Positions 1 through 7,640 of a DNA stretch of 64,000 bases are shown here, piece after piece. This DNA comes from an uncultured Pelagibacteraceae bacterium (GTDB lineage Bacteria; Pseudomonadota; Alphaproteobacteria; Pelagibacterales; Pelagibacteraceae). Numbering within the stretch: the first letter of the stretch is position 1; each line of letters opens with the position of its first letter. The stretch lies in the NCBI GenBank assembly GCA_902599665.1, contig CACKGK010000006.1:17999-81998 (forward strand), written 5' to 3'. A program made the position numbers and the translations under genes. The notes below the pieces were generated by a model, which saw nothing but the letters and a program-made list of their open reading frames with translations, made no database searches and was not told where the DNA came from.

Positions 1-141
1 AATTAAATAATTTAAAGTAGGTAGAATTTTATCAATTCTAGTTGTGTCATTTATTTTTCCGTTTTCTATCGGAACATTTAAGTCTAATCTCAATACTACT
101 TTTGTATTCTTTAGATTTTTTTTGCTTAAAATACTTCTCAT
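1..141 (-). CDS. pgk: Phosphoglycerate kinase, N-terminal part (cut by window edge)
   Basis: Reverse-strand translation from ATG at 141-139 gives 47 residues running off the left edge. They contain the PGK N-terminal signature VLRLDLNVP followed by DTTRID, which belongs to the 3-phosphoglycerate-binding N-domain. PGK interconverts 1,3-bisphosphoglycerate and 3-phosphoglycerate with ATP formation in the cytosol. The gene is too short for the ORF track because it is truncated. Its start overlaps the gap stop as TAATG, so the two are probably translationally coupled. The order tkt-gap-pgk is the usual one in alphaproteobacteria. About 350 further residues must lie outside the window. Confidence 0.9.
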   Translation of the reverse strand, partial: MRSILSKKNLKNTKVVLRLDLNVPIENGKINDTTRIDKILPTLNYLI

Positions 142-1148
142 TAAGAGATTTTTTCTAAATTTTCAGCTATATCACACATTCTATTTGAAAAACCCCATTC
201 ATTATCATACCAAGCAGAGATTTTACCCATGTTGTTTCCAACCACATTTGTTAATGACGCATCAACTATTGCGGATGCAGAATTATGATTAAAATCAATT
301 GAAACTAATTTTTCATATGTAATTTCTAAAATTCTCTTAAGTTTATTTTTAGAGGCATAATCAAAAGCTTGATTAATTTTTTTTACATTAATTTTTTTTT
401 TTGTACAAAATACTAATTCCACAAGTGATACATTAGGAGTTGGAACCCTCATTGCAATTCCTTCTAATTTACCTTTAAGGCCTGGAATTATCTCACCTAT
501 TGCTTTTGATGCTCCAGTTGATGTTGGAACTATTGATTGACTAGCAGCTCTTGCTCTTCTTGGATCTTTATGAGAGTTATCTAAAATTCTTTGATCACTA
601 GTAAATGCATGAATGGTGGTCATAAAGCCTCTCTCAATCCCAAATTCATTATTAATCACATCTACAATTGGCGCTAAACAATTAGTTGTACAGGAAGCGG
701 CAGAAATAATTAAATCATTTTTGGATAAAATATTATCATTAACACCAAAAACAATTGTCTTATCTGCATTTTTACATGGTGCTGATACGATAACTTTTTT
801 TGCACCATTTCTAATGTGTGACATAAGTTTTTCTTTTGAATTAAATTTTCCTGTACACTCAAAAACATAATCAACATCTTGATTTTTCCAATTAATATTT
901 TCTATTTTAGGCTCTTGTGAAAATTTAATTTTGTTTTTATTAATTGTTAAGTAATTCTTATCGAATTTTATATCTGCATTAAATTTTCCATGAACAGAAT
1001 CGTACTTTATTAACTTGGAGGTAGATTCTAAGTCTGATCTATTGTTAATATGTACAACCTTTAAATTTTTATTTTGAGTTTCAATAATTGATCTAATTAC
1101 CATCCGACCAATCCTGCCCATTCCATTAATTCCAATTTTTATTGTCAT
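141..1148 (-). CDS. gap: Glyceraldehyde-3-phosphate dehydrogenase, type I
   Basis: This 335-residue protein has the normal family length. It shows the Rossmann motif NGMGRIGR at residues 8-15, the catalytic cysteine in SCTTN (C153) and the active-site histidine in TTIHAF (H180). It oxidises glyceraldehyde-3-phosphate to 1,3-bisphosphoglycerate, or runs the reverse reaction. The residues that normally favour NAD (Asp32, Leu187, Pro188 in Bacillus stearothermophilus numbering) read Asn36, Asn191 and Ser192 here, and Arg37 follows Asn36. This suggests NADP use (see findings). The gene directly follows the tkt stop and overlaps the pgk start by one base, so all three are probably co-transcribed. 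Confidence 0.96.
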   Translation of the reverse strand: MTIKIGINGMGRIGRMVIRSIIETQNKNLKVVHINNRSDLESTSKLIKYDSVHGKFNADIKFDKNYLTINKNKIKFSQEPKIENINWKNQDVDYVFECTGKFNSKEKLMSHIRNGAKKVIVSAPCKNADKTIVFGVNDNILSKNDLIISAASCTTNCLAPIVDVINNEFGIERGFMTTIHAFTSDQRILDNSHKDPRRARAASQSIVPTSTGASKAIGEIIPGLKGKLEGIAMRVPTPNVSLVELVFCTKKKINVKKINQAFDYASKNKLKRILEITYEKLVSIDFNHNSASAIVDASLTNVVGNNMGKISAWYDNEWGFSNRMCDIAENLEKIS

Positions 1149-3107
1149 CTAATTCTTGAATAATTTTTTTGTTTTTTTTTCAATGTTTGAAACTATCAAT
1201 CCAAATTTTTTAAAAACATCTTTATATGGTGCACTTTTTCCAAATTCATCTATTCCAAAAGTCATTCCAGAGTCGCCAACGTATCTTTTCCAACAATCAG
1301 TAGACCCAGCTTCTATAGATATTTTTAATTTTGTTTCATTTAAAATTTTTTCTTTGTAATTAATTGATTGAGCTTCGAATAATTCCATACAAGGCACTGA
1401 TATAACTTTTGAATATATCTTATCTTTGGCCAATTTATGGCTAGTCTCTATAGCTAAGTTTACTTCAGACCCACTTGCTAAAATTGTCAAATTAACTTTT
1501 TTATTTGTTCTCAAAACTTCATATGCCCCAAAAGAACATCTATTTGTTTGTGAAAATTTATTTCTAATGGGACTTAAGTTTTGTCTTGTTAAACATAGAA
1601 TGCTTGGTGTTTTTAAACTCTTTAAAGCATGCTCCCAACATTCTATTGTTTCCGATCTATCTGCTGGTCTAAATACATTAAGATTTGGTATAGATCTTAA
1701 TCCAGATAACTGTTCCACAGGTTGGTGCGTTGGTCCATCTTCCCCTAGACCAATAGAATCATGTGTCATAACATATATAACCTGTTGCTTCATCATTGCC
1801 GATAATCTTATTGAGGGCTTACAATAATCAGAAAAAATTAAAAAAGTTCCTCCATAAGGTATTAATTTGCTATGCAAAGCTAACCCATTCATAATTCCAC
1901 ACATAGCATGCTCTCTAACTCCATAATGAATATAGTTCCCCTCAAAATTTCCTGGTGTAACAATTTTATGATTTTTTGTTTTGGTATTATTTGATCCAGC
2001 AAGATCAGCTGACCCACCTATAAGAGTATTACTTTTTTCAACAAGAGAGCTAATTATGAGCTCAGAAGATTTTCTTGAGGCTAAGCTTTTATTATCCTTT
2101 AATGCCATTTTTTTTTCATTTATTACAGACTTTACAAAATCATTTTTAAAATATTTATTTATTTTACTTTTTTTCGGATTGTAGATTTTGTTCCATTTAT
2201 ACTCAATTTTTTCTCCCTTTTTCCCTATTTCTCTCCAAATCTTCATCACATTTTTTGGTATTTCAAATGGTTTATAATTCCATCCTAACTCCTTGCGAAC
2301 TAAACTAATTTCCTCATCACCCAATGGACTTCCGTGCGAAGAGGCTTTTCCAGATTTATTTGGTGATCCGTAACCAATTTTGGTTTTACATGAAATCACT
2401 GATGGTTTTTTCGCATTTTGAACTTTTTTAAGTGCTTTAAATATTTCGTTTTCTTTATGTCCATCAATTTCTATGTAATCCCATCCATAACTTTGAAATC
2501 TTTTTTTAAAATTATCGGATACCGCTAAACTAGTTGGCCCATCGATAGATATTGAATTATTATCAAATAGCAAAACAAGATTTTTAAGCCTTAGATGTCC
2601 TGCTAAACTCATAGCTTCATGACTTATTCCCTCCATTAAGCAACCATCTCCAGCGATTACATATGTTTTATGATTTATAATGTCTTTACCGATTTTTTCT
2701 TTTAAAATTTCTTCAGCTAATGCAAAACCAACAGCATTTGAAATTCCTTGTCCCAAAGGTCCTGTGGTTGTTTCAATACCTGAGTTTTTTACATATTCAG
2801 GGTGACCTGCACAAATAGAACCGATTTGACGAAAATTTTTTATATCCTTTAACCTAATACTTTTGTAGCCTGTTAAATAAAGCAAAGAGTAAAGTAACAT
2901 TGATCCGTGACCAGCTGACAAAACGAATCTATCTCTATTTATCCAGCTAGGGTTTTTAGGATTAAATTTTAAAAAATATTTGAAAAGTATTGTTGATACA
3001 TCTGCCATACCCATTGGCATGCCTGGATGTCCAGAATTAGCTTTTTGCACGGCATCCATCGAAAGAGCACGTATGGAGTTAGACAAGGTTTTATTTAATT
3101 TTCTCAA
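1149..3107 (-). CDS. tkt: Transketolase
   Basis: The 652-residue product matches bacterial transketolase in length. It has SGHPGMPMG near the N-terminus (H27), the thiamine diphosphate motif GDGCLMEG near residue 155, and the pyrimidine-domain stretch GVREHAMCGIMNGLALH. It transfers two-carbon units between sugar phosphates in the non-oxidative pentose phosphate pathway. The start is a TTG at 3107, supported by AAAGGA seven bases upstream on the minus strand. It is the first gene of tkt-gap-pgk and diverges from the DUF4164-zapA operon across about 50 bp. A minus-strand TATAAT at 3146-3151 is a candidate -10 box. Confidence 0.96.
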   Translation of the reverse strand: MRKLNKTLSNSIRALSMDAVQKANSGHPGMPMGMADVSTILFKYFLKFNPKNPSWINRDRFVLSAGHGSMLLYSLLYLTGYKSIRLKDIKNFRQIGSICAGHPEYVKNSGIETTTGPLGQGISNAVGFALAEEILKEKIGKDIINHKTYVIAGDGCLMEGISHEAMSLAGHLRLKNLVLLFDNNSISIDGPTSLAVSDNFKKRFQSYGWDYIEIDGHKENEIFKALKKVQNAKKPSVISCKTKIGYGSPNKSGKASSHGSPLGDEEISLVRKELGWNYKPFEIPKNVMKIWREIGKKGEKIEYKWNKIYNPKKSKINKYFKNDFVKSVINEKKMALKDNKSLASRKSSELIISSLVEKSNTLIGGSADLAGSNNTKTKNHKIVTPGNFEGNYIHYGVREHAMCGIMNGLALHSKLIPYGGTFLIFSDYCKPSIRLSAMMKQQVIYVMTHDSIGLGEDGPTHQPVEQLSGLRSIPNLNVFRPADRSETIECWEHALKSLKTPSILCLTRQNLSPIRNKFSQTNRCSFGAYEVLRTNKKVNLTILASGSEVNLAIETSHKLAKDKIYSKVISVPCMELFEAQSINYKEKILNETKLKISIEAGSTDCWKRYVGDSGMTFGIDEFGKSAPYKDVFKKFGLIVSNIEKKTKKLFKN

Positions 3108-3141
3108 AAATTTATCCTTTGTAGACTTAGGTGAATCAATT

Positions 3142-3151
3142 TATTATTATA
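3142..3151. promoter_or_regulatory. Overlapping divergent -10 boxes for tkt (-) and the DUF4164 gene (+)
   Basis: The plus strand carries TTGTAG (3119-3124), 17 bp, then TATTAT (3142-3147). This predicts a start about seven bases before the ATG at 3161. The minus strand carries a perfect TATAAT at 3146-3151, about 32 bases from a predicted start to the tkt TTG. The two -10 boxes overlap by two bases. Consensus matching in A/T-rich DNA is weak evidence, so this is a candidate only. Confidence 0.35.
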
Positions 3152-3160
3152 GATATATAT

Positions 3161-3484
3161 ATGAAATCAATTAGTGAAAAAGAAAAAAAACTATTAGAAA
3201 CTTTAGATAAATTGAAAAGTCTAGAAAATCTAAAACCACATAAAATTTTAGAGTTAGAAAATCTAGCCAATCAAAAAAATCAATTAGAAATTGAAAAAAA
3301 ACAAGTTGAAGATAGATATAATTTACTTCAACAAGAAAATGAGAGCTTAAAGCAAAAATTCGATGAATTTAGAAAAAAAGAAATGGAAGAAAAGAAAAAA
3401 GAAGATCAATTTTCCGAAAAAATTGATGAATTAAATCAGGAAACAGATAATTTGATGGAAGAAATTGATAAATGGCAAATGTAA
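3161..3484 (+). CDS. Small coiled-coil protein, DUF4164-like, upstream of zapA
   Basis: I start this at the second Met (MKSISEKEKK), giving 107 residues. The first Met of the ORF track lies in the divergent promoter region. Nearly the whole protein is heptad-like and charged, rich in Lys, Glu, Leu and Gln, with no membrane segment. It is therefore a cytoplasmic coiled coil. Alphaproteobacteria commonly carry a DUF4164 coiled-coil gene between tkt and zapA, and position and length fit that. It overlaps zapA by 13 bp, which suggests co-translation and perhaps a division-related role, but its function is unknown. The family call rests on synteny and composition, not on a diagnostic motif. Confidence 0.6.
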   Translation: MKSISEKEKKLLETLDKLKSLENLKPHKILELENLANQKNQLEIEKKQVEDRYNLLQQENESLKQKFDEFRKKEMEEKKKEDQFSEKIDELNQETDNLMEEIDKWQM

Positions 3485-3918
3485 ATATAAAATTTAATGG
3501 AAAAGAGTTTTTGCTATCATGTGATGATGGTCAGGAGGAGCACTTAGAGGGATTAGCTTTTTATTTAAACGAAAAATTTATAAGACTAAAAAATTCGTTG
3601 GGAAATATTGGGGAAAGTAAACTTTTACTTATTACGTCAATTTCAGTTTTAGATGAATATTATGAAACCAAAAATAAAATAGAAACACAAAAAAATGAAA
3701 TCAAAAATATAACAGAAAAATTTAAAGAACTTAAATCATTGGTCTATAACTATAGAGATTTAAAAGAAAAAGAGATTTCTGAATTAAGCAGAAACCAAGA
3801 CAATCTAAAGATTGAAATTGAATCTAATCGAAACGACTATGAAACTTTAGTTGATAAGACCACTCTTGAATTAGAAAATTTTATCAAAAGAAATGATCCA
3901 GGTACTAAGACTCAATAA
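3472..3918 (+). CDS. zapA: Cell division protein ZapA
   Basis: This 148-residue protein starts with the ZapA N-terminal domain pattern (VNIKFNGKEFLLSCDDGQEEHLEGLAFYL). A helical coiled coil follows from about residue 65 to the end. ZapA binds polymerised FtsZ and bundles protofilaments at the Z ring. It is longer than the roughly 110-residue E. coli protein because of an extended Lys/Glu-rich tail. It overlaps the upstream coiled-coil gene and sits 5 bp before the 5-formyl-THF cyclo-ligase. That leaves no room for the 6S RNA gene found between these two genes in many proteobacteria. Confidence 0.85.
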   Translation: MANVNIKFNGKEFLLSCDDGQEEHLEGLAFYLNEKFIRLKNSLGNIGESKLLLITSISVLDEYYETKNKIETQKNEIKNITEKFKELKSLVYNYRDLKEKEISELSRNQDNLKIEIESNRNDYETLVDKTTLELENFIKRNDPGTKTQ

Positions 3919-3923
3919 CCAAA

Positions 3924-4469
3924 GTGTCAAAGAAAATTTTAAGAAGTAGATTAATTAATTTAAGAAAAAAAAAATTTATTGAAAAGAGAATACCATTTAT
4001 TCAATTCAAAAAAATTTTAAACAGTTTAAATTTTAATAAAAAAATAAATATTGGTGGGTATTATCCAATTAATAGTGAGATCGACTGTTTAGATATATTA
4101 AAAAATTTAGAAAAAAATTACTACGGTATATCTTTACCTATAACTAATAATAATTATAAGATGGATTTTTACGAATGGACTTTTAAAGACTTACTAAAAG
4201 TTGGTCGTCAAGGGATACCTGAGCCTGAAGATAGAAAAAAAGTTTTTCCTGATGTTTTGATTGTTCCGCTTGTCGCATTTGATAATAATAAATTTAGATT
4301 AGGCTATGGAGGTGGATTTTATGATAGGTATATTAACAAAAATCGTAATCTTAAAAAATTTTTTACTGTAGGTCTTGCATTCTCTTTTCAGGAAATTAAA
4401 AAAATTCCAATAAATAAATTTGATCAAAAATTAGATATTATATTAACCGATAAAAAAATTATTAAATGA
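3924..4469 (+). CDS. fau: 5-formyltetrahydrofolate cyclo-ligase
   Basis: The 181-residue protein contains the family motif VPLVAFDNNKFRLGYGGGFYDRY, whose glycine-rich part contributes to ATP and folate binding. It also has GYYPINSEIDCLDIL at residues 47-61. The enzyme converts 5-formyl-THF (folinate) to 5,10-methenyl-THF using ATP, returning a dead-end folate to one-carbon metabolism. The start is a GTG at 3924, five bases after the zapA stop. The ymdB start overlaps its stop as ATGA. The zapA-fau neighbourhood is conserved across proteobacteria. Confidence 0.9.
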   Translation: MSKKILRSRLINLRKKKFIEKRIPFIQFKKILNSLNFNKKINIGGYYPINSEIDCLDILKNLEKNYYGISLPITNNNYKMDFYEWTFKDLLKVGRQGIPEPEDRKKVFPDVLIVPLVAFDNNKFRLGYGGGFYDRYINKNRNLKKFFTVGLAFSFQEIKKIPINKFDQKLDIILTDKKIIK

Positions 4470-5272
4470 ATATTTTATTTTTAGGAGATATAGTTGGAAA
4501 TAGTGGATACCAAGCTGTTAAAAAATTTTTACCTAGTATAATAAAATCAAAAAAAATAAACTTTGTTATTGTGAATGGTGAGAATGCTGCAAAAGAGGGA
4601 GTCGGAATAACTGAGAATATTGTCGATGAATTATTAAGTTGTGGTGTTGATGTTATCACAACAGGTAACCACGTGTGGGATCAAAAAGAAACATATGAAT
4701 TTATTAAAAAACAAAAAAGATTATTAAGACCTTATAATTTAACAGGAGATGTACCAGGGCATGGCTTTGGAATTTATGTTTCTACCAGAGGATACAAAAT
4801 TGGTGTCTTGAATTTAATGGGAAATGTTTTTATGAAAAAATGTGATGATGTATTTATGAAAAGTAAAAAATTTATTGATGAAAATAAACTTAAGAAAAAT
4901 TATGATTTTCTTATTGTTGATTTTCATGGAGAGATTACAAGTGAAAAAATGGCTATAGGTCATGTATTTGATGGTAATGCCACATTTGTGGTTGGTACTC
5001 ATACTCATGTGCCCACAAATGATGGAAGAATTTTAAAAAAAGGAACTGCATATTTAACTGATGCGGGAATGTGTGGTGACTATGATTCGGTGATTGGAAT
5101 GAATGCTGAAAATTCAATTAACAGGTTCTTCAAAAGGAGTTCCCTAAAACATTTTCCTGCAAAGGGAGAGGCTTCTCTTTGTGGTGCAATTATTCAAGCA
5201 AATCCAAAAAATGGTTTAGCTTCAGATATAAGTCAGTTTATATTTGGTGGTCAACTTCAGAAAGATAAATAA
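4466..5272 (+). CDS. ymdB: YmdB-family metallophosphoesterase (TIGR00282)
   Basis: The 268-residue protein carries the metal-binding series of this family: FLGDIVGNSG at residues 4-13, VNGENAAKEGVGIT, TGNHVWD, VDFHGE and VVGTHTHVPTND. Members are di-metal phosphodiesterases acting on cyclic nucleotides or 2',3'-cyclic phosphates; Bacillus YmdB affects RNA decay and cell-fate choices. The physiological substrate in alphaproteobacteria is not settled. Its ATGA overlap with the cyclo-ligase and the 3 bp gap to yebC indicate one operon. Identification is strong at family level and weak for the exact role. Confidence 0.88.
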   Translation: MNILFLGDIVGNSGYQAVKKFLPSIIKSKKINFVIVNGENAAKEGVGITENIVDELLSCGVDVITTGNHVWDQKETYEFIKKQKRLLRPYNLTGDVPGHGFGIYVSTRGYKIGVLNLMGNVFMKKCDDVFMKSKKFIDENKLKKNYDFLIVDFHGEITSEKMAIGHVFDGNATFVVGTHTHVPTNDGRILKKGTAYLTDAGMCGDYDSVIGMNAENSINRFFKRSSLKHFPAKGEASLCGAIIQANPKNGLASDISQFIFGGQLQKDK

Positions 5273-5275
5273 ATT

Positions 5276-5989
5276 ATGGCTGGACATTCACATTGGGCAG
5301 GTATTAAGCATAAAAAAGGTAAAGCTGATAAACAAAGATCTGCAATATTTTCAAAACTATCAAGAGAAATTACAGTAGCTGCTAAACTTGGTGATAAAAA
5401 TCCAGATATGAATTCGAGATTAAGATCAGCAATTCAAGCAGCTAGATCAGCAAATATGCCGAAGGATAATATTGAAAGAGCCATTGATAAGTCATCAGTA
5501 GCAGCAGACTCTAATTTCGAAAATATAAGATATGAAGGGTTTGGACCTGCAAAAACTGCAATAGTTGTTAATACTTTGACGGATAATAAGAATAGAACTG
5601 CATCAAATCTACGAACAATTTTTCAAAAATATGGAGGAGGCCTTGGTACCCAAGGATCTGCATCACATAATTTTGTCCAACAAGGTGTAATAAAAATTAA
5701 TAAAGAGGAAATAGAGGAAGAAAAAATTTTTAACTTAGCAACTGATACTGGAGCTAATGATTGTATATTTCATGAAGATTACTATGAAATTCGTACTAAT
5801 AAAGATGACATCTATGAAATAAAAAACATAATGGAAAAAGAAATTTCAAATTTTATATCTACAGAAATACAGTGGATTCCACTTAATAAAATTAACTTAA
5901 CTGAGGAGGATAGAGAAAAAATGATAAGGTTTTTAGAATTTTTAGAGCAAGACGATGATGTACAAAATGTGTTTACAAATGCAATTTAA
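5276..5989 (+). CDS. yebC: YebC/PmpR-family protein (TACO1-type)
   Basis: The 237-residue product begins with the hallmark MAGHSHWAGIKHKKGKADKQR and has the expected three-domain length. Members have been described as DNA-binding regulators and, more recently, as ribosome-associated factors that relieve stalling; the mitochondrial homologue is TACO1. The gene lies directly before the resolvase gene, the standard yebC-ruvC order in proteobacteria. I infer only family membership; which of the two activities applies cannot be read from the sequence. Confidence 0.93.
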   Translation: MAGHSHWAGIKHKKGKADKQRSAIFSKLSREITVAAKLGDKNPDMNSRLRSAIQAARSANMPKDNIERAIDKSSVAADSNFENIRYEGFGPAKTAIVVNTLTDNKNRTASNLRTIFQKYGGGLGTQGSASHNFVQQGVIKINKEEIEEEKIFNLATDTGANDCIFHEDYYEIRTNKDDIYEIKNIMEKEISNFISTEIQWIPLNKINLTEEDREKMIRFLEFLEQDDDVQNVFTNAI

Positions 5990-5998
5990 TTTTATTTT

Positions 5999-6487
5999 AT
6001 GCTTATAATTGGGATAGATCCTGGAATAAATGGCGCAATTTGTTTTTTTGAAAATGGAGAAATAATAGACGTAATCGATATGCCTACTATGGCAGCAGGC
6101 AATAAAAATAAAAAGCAAATTAATGGTAGTCAAATATTTAATGAAATATCTTTAAGAATTCGAAAATACAAATCTGAACAAATAAATGTAGTCGTAGAAC
6201 AAGTCTCTGCTATGCCAGGCCAAGGTGTAACCAGCATGTTCAATTTTGGTCAATCATTTGGTGTTATAAAAGGAGTTTGTGCAGCAATGCAATTACCAAT
6301 CTACTTTGTAAGACCCGCTAAGTGGAAAAAGCATTTTGATTTAATAAATTCTCAAAAAGATTCGAGTAGAGTCAAGGCAATTGAAATGTTTCCTAAATTT
6401 TCTTCAATGTTATCACGTAAAAAAGATAACAACAAAGCAGATGCAATATTAATAGCCAATTACCACCTTAATACTCAAGAAAGATAA
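5999..6487 (+). CDS. RuvC-like Holliday junction resolvase, diverged type
   Basis: The 162-residue protein has an RNase H-like fold signature: GIDPG with D7, VVVEQV with E67, and an acidic C-terminal motif DNNKAD with D143 and D148. These are the expected metal ligands of RuvC nucleases, which cut Holliday junctions symmetrically during recombination. The stretch VSAMPGQGVTSMFNFGQSFGVIKG resembles phage-type and RuvC-related proteins more than E. coli RuvC. The last two acids are five residues apart rather than three. It occupies the normal ruvC position after yebC, but ruvA and ruvB do not follow; tolQ does. I leave the symbol blank because orthology with canonical ruvC is uncertain. Confidence 0.75.
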   Translation: MLIIGIDPGINGAICFFENGEIIDVIDMPTMAAGNKNKKQINGSQIFNEISLRIRKYKSEQINVVVEQVSAMPGQGVTSMFNFGQSFGVIKGVCAAMQLPIYFVRPAKWKKHFDLINSQKDSSRVKAIEMFPKFSSMLSRKKDNNKADAILIANYHLNTQER

Positions 6488-6545
6488 GATAAAGAATAGA
6501 TTTACTAGCCAAATTCATGACACATTTTAGTGTGAAATCATTAAG

Positions 6546-7220
6546 ATGGAAGCAGATATAACTTCACAAGCAGTTGGATTGGCAAGCAATACAGATTTTT
6601 CAATTTTAAGCTTATTTTTAAGAGCAGATTTTGTAGTTAAATCTGTAATTATAATTCTAATTGCTAGTTCAGTTTACTCATGGGCTATAATTTTTGATAA
6701 AATTGTTATGTTTAAAAAAATAAATAAAGACGCAGAAGATTTTGAGGATAGATTTTGGAAGTCAAAGTCTGCTGAAACGTTTTACAATAGCCTTCCTGCA
6801 ACCTTGGATAATCCAATGGCTCAATTATTCAAAGACTCAATGCAATCTGTGATGAAAACTAGATCTAAAACTAATATTAGTCAAAAGCTTGAAAATATTT
6901 TAGAGGTAAACATTGAAAAACAAATGAACATAGTGAATAATAAATTTACTTTTCTTGCAACAGTTGGATCTACCGCACCATTTATTGGATTATTTGGAAC
7001 AGTTTGGGGAATAATGAATTCTTTTCAGTCAATAGCAATATCAAGAAATACAAGTCTAGCAATCGTTGCTCCTGGAATTGCTGAAGCTTTATTTGCAACT
7101 GCTCTAGGTTTGCTAGCTGCAATACCAGCGGTAATTGCTTATAATAAATTTGGCAATGATTCCAAAAAATATTCACAAAAACTAGAAAATTTTTCAAAAA
7201 GATTTATTTCAATAATTTAA
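6546..7220 (+). CDS. tolQ: Tol-Pal system proton channel subunit TolQ
   Basis: The 224-residue inner-membrane protein belongs to the MotA/TolQ/ExbB family. A first membrane helix lies around residues 34-51 (SVIIILIASSVYSWAIIF), followed by a cytoplasmic loop. Two further helices cover about 138-215, including the conserved TVGSTAPFIGLFGTVWGIMNSF and the GIAEALFATALGLLAAIPAVIAYN segment. With TolR it forms the channel that drives TolA using the proton gradient, keeping the outer membrane attached during constriction. It is followed one base later by tolR, the normal order. Confidence 0.95.
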   Translation: MEADITSQAVGLASNTDFSILSLFLRADFVVKSVIIILIASSVYSWAIIFDKIVMFKKINKDAEDFEDRFWKSKSAETFYNSLPATLDNPMAQLFKDSMQSVMKTRSKTNISQKLENILEVNIEKQMNIVNNKFTFLATVGSTAPFIGLFGTVWGIMNSFQSIAISRNTSLAIVAPGIAEALFATALGLLAAIPAVIAYNKFGNDSKKYSQKLENFSKRFISII

Positions 7221-7221
7221 T

Positions 7222-7638
7222 ATGGCATTTAACTTAAAGCGTTCAGAAAACGAACCGATGAGTGAGATAAATGTGACCCCTTTTGTGGATGTAATGCTTG
7301 TTCTATTAATTATATTTATGGTCACAGCACCTTTGCTTACAGTAGGAGTTCAAGTAGATTTACCCGAAACATCAGCTGACACTTTGCCAGAGGAAAGTGA
7401 GCCACTTACATTAACTATAAATTCAAAAGGTGAAGTTTTTATTCAAGAAACAAAAATAGAATTTGATAATTTAGTAAAAAAAATTTTAGCTGTATCTAAC
7501 AACAGAACAGATACAAGAATTTATGTTAGAGGTGACAAGACAATCAATTATGGGAGAGTTTTAGAGGTAATGGGTAAACTCTCAGGATCAGGCTTTACCA
7601 AAGTTGCCTTAATATCTGAACCTTATAAAGAGAGATAA
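7222..7638 (+). CDS. tolR: Tol-Pal system protein TolR (ExbD/TolR family)
   Basis: The 138-residue protein has a short cytoplasmic tail, the family motif MSEINVTPFVDVMLVLLIIFMV and a periplasmic domain of about 95 residues. The aspartate in the membrane helix (FVDVMLVLL) is the conserved proton-carrying residue. It works with TolQ as the stator/channel of the Tol system. It sits between tolQ and tolA with gaps of one and two bases, so expression is surely coupled. Confidence 0.95.
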   Translation: MAFNLKRSENEPMSEINVTPFVDVMLVLLIIFMVTAPLLTVGVQVDLPETSADTLPEESEPLTLTINSKGEVFIQETKIEFDNLVKKILAVSNNRTDTRIYVRGDKTINYGRVLEVMGKLSGSGFTKVALISEPYKER

Positions 7639-7640
7639 AA

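Noticed and set aside
44-292. 82-residue plus-strand ORF at the left edge
   Set aside because: It lies antisense to pgk and gap, which both have clear family motifs; a chance frame in A/T-rich DNA.
3918-3924. 6S RNA gene, expected between zapA and the 5-formyl-THF cyclo-ligase gene
   Set aside because: The gap between the two genes is only 5 bp, so the RNA cannot be here; it may be elsewhere in the genome.
6488-6545. Short inverted repeat ACAC...GTGT before tolQ as a regulatory hairpin
   Set aside because: Four base pairs only, no T run, and not convincingly different from chance.
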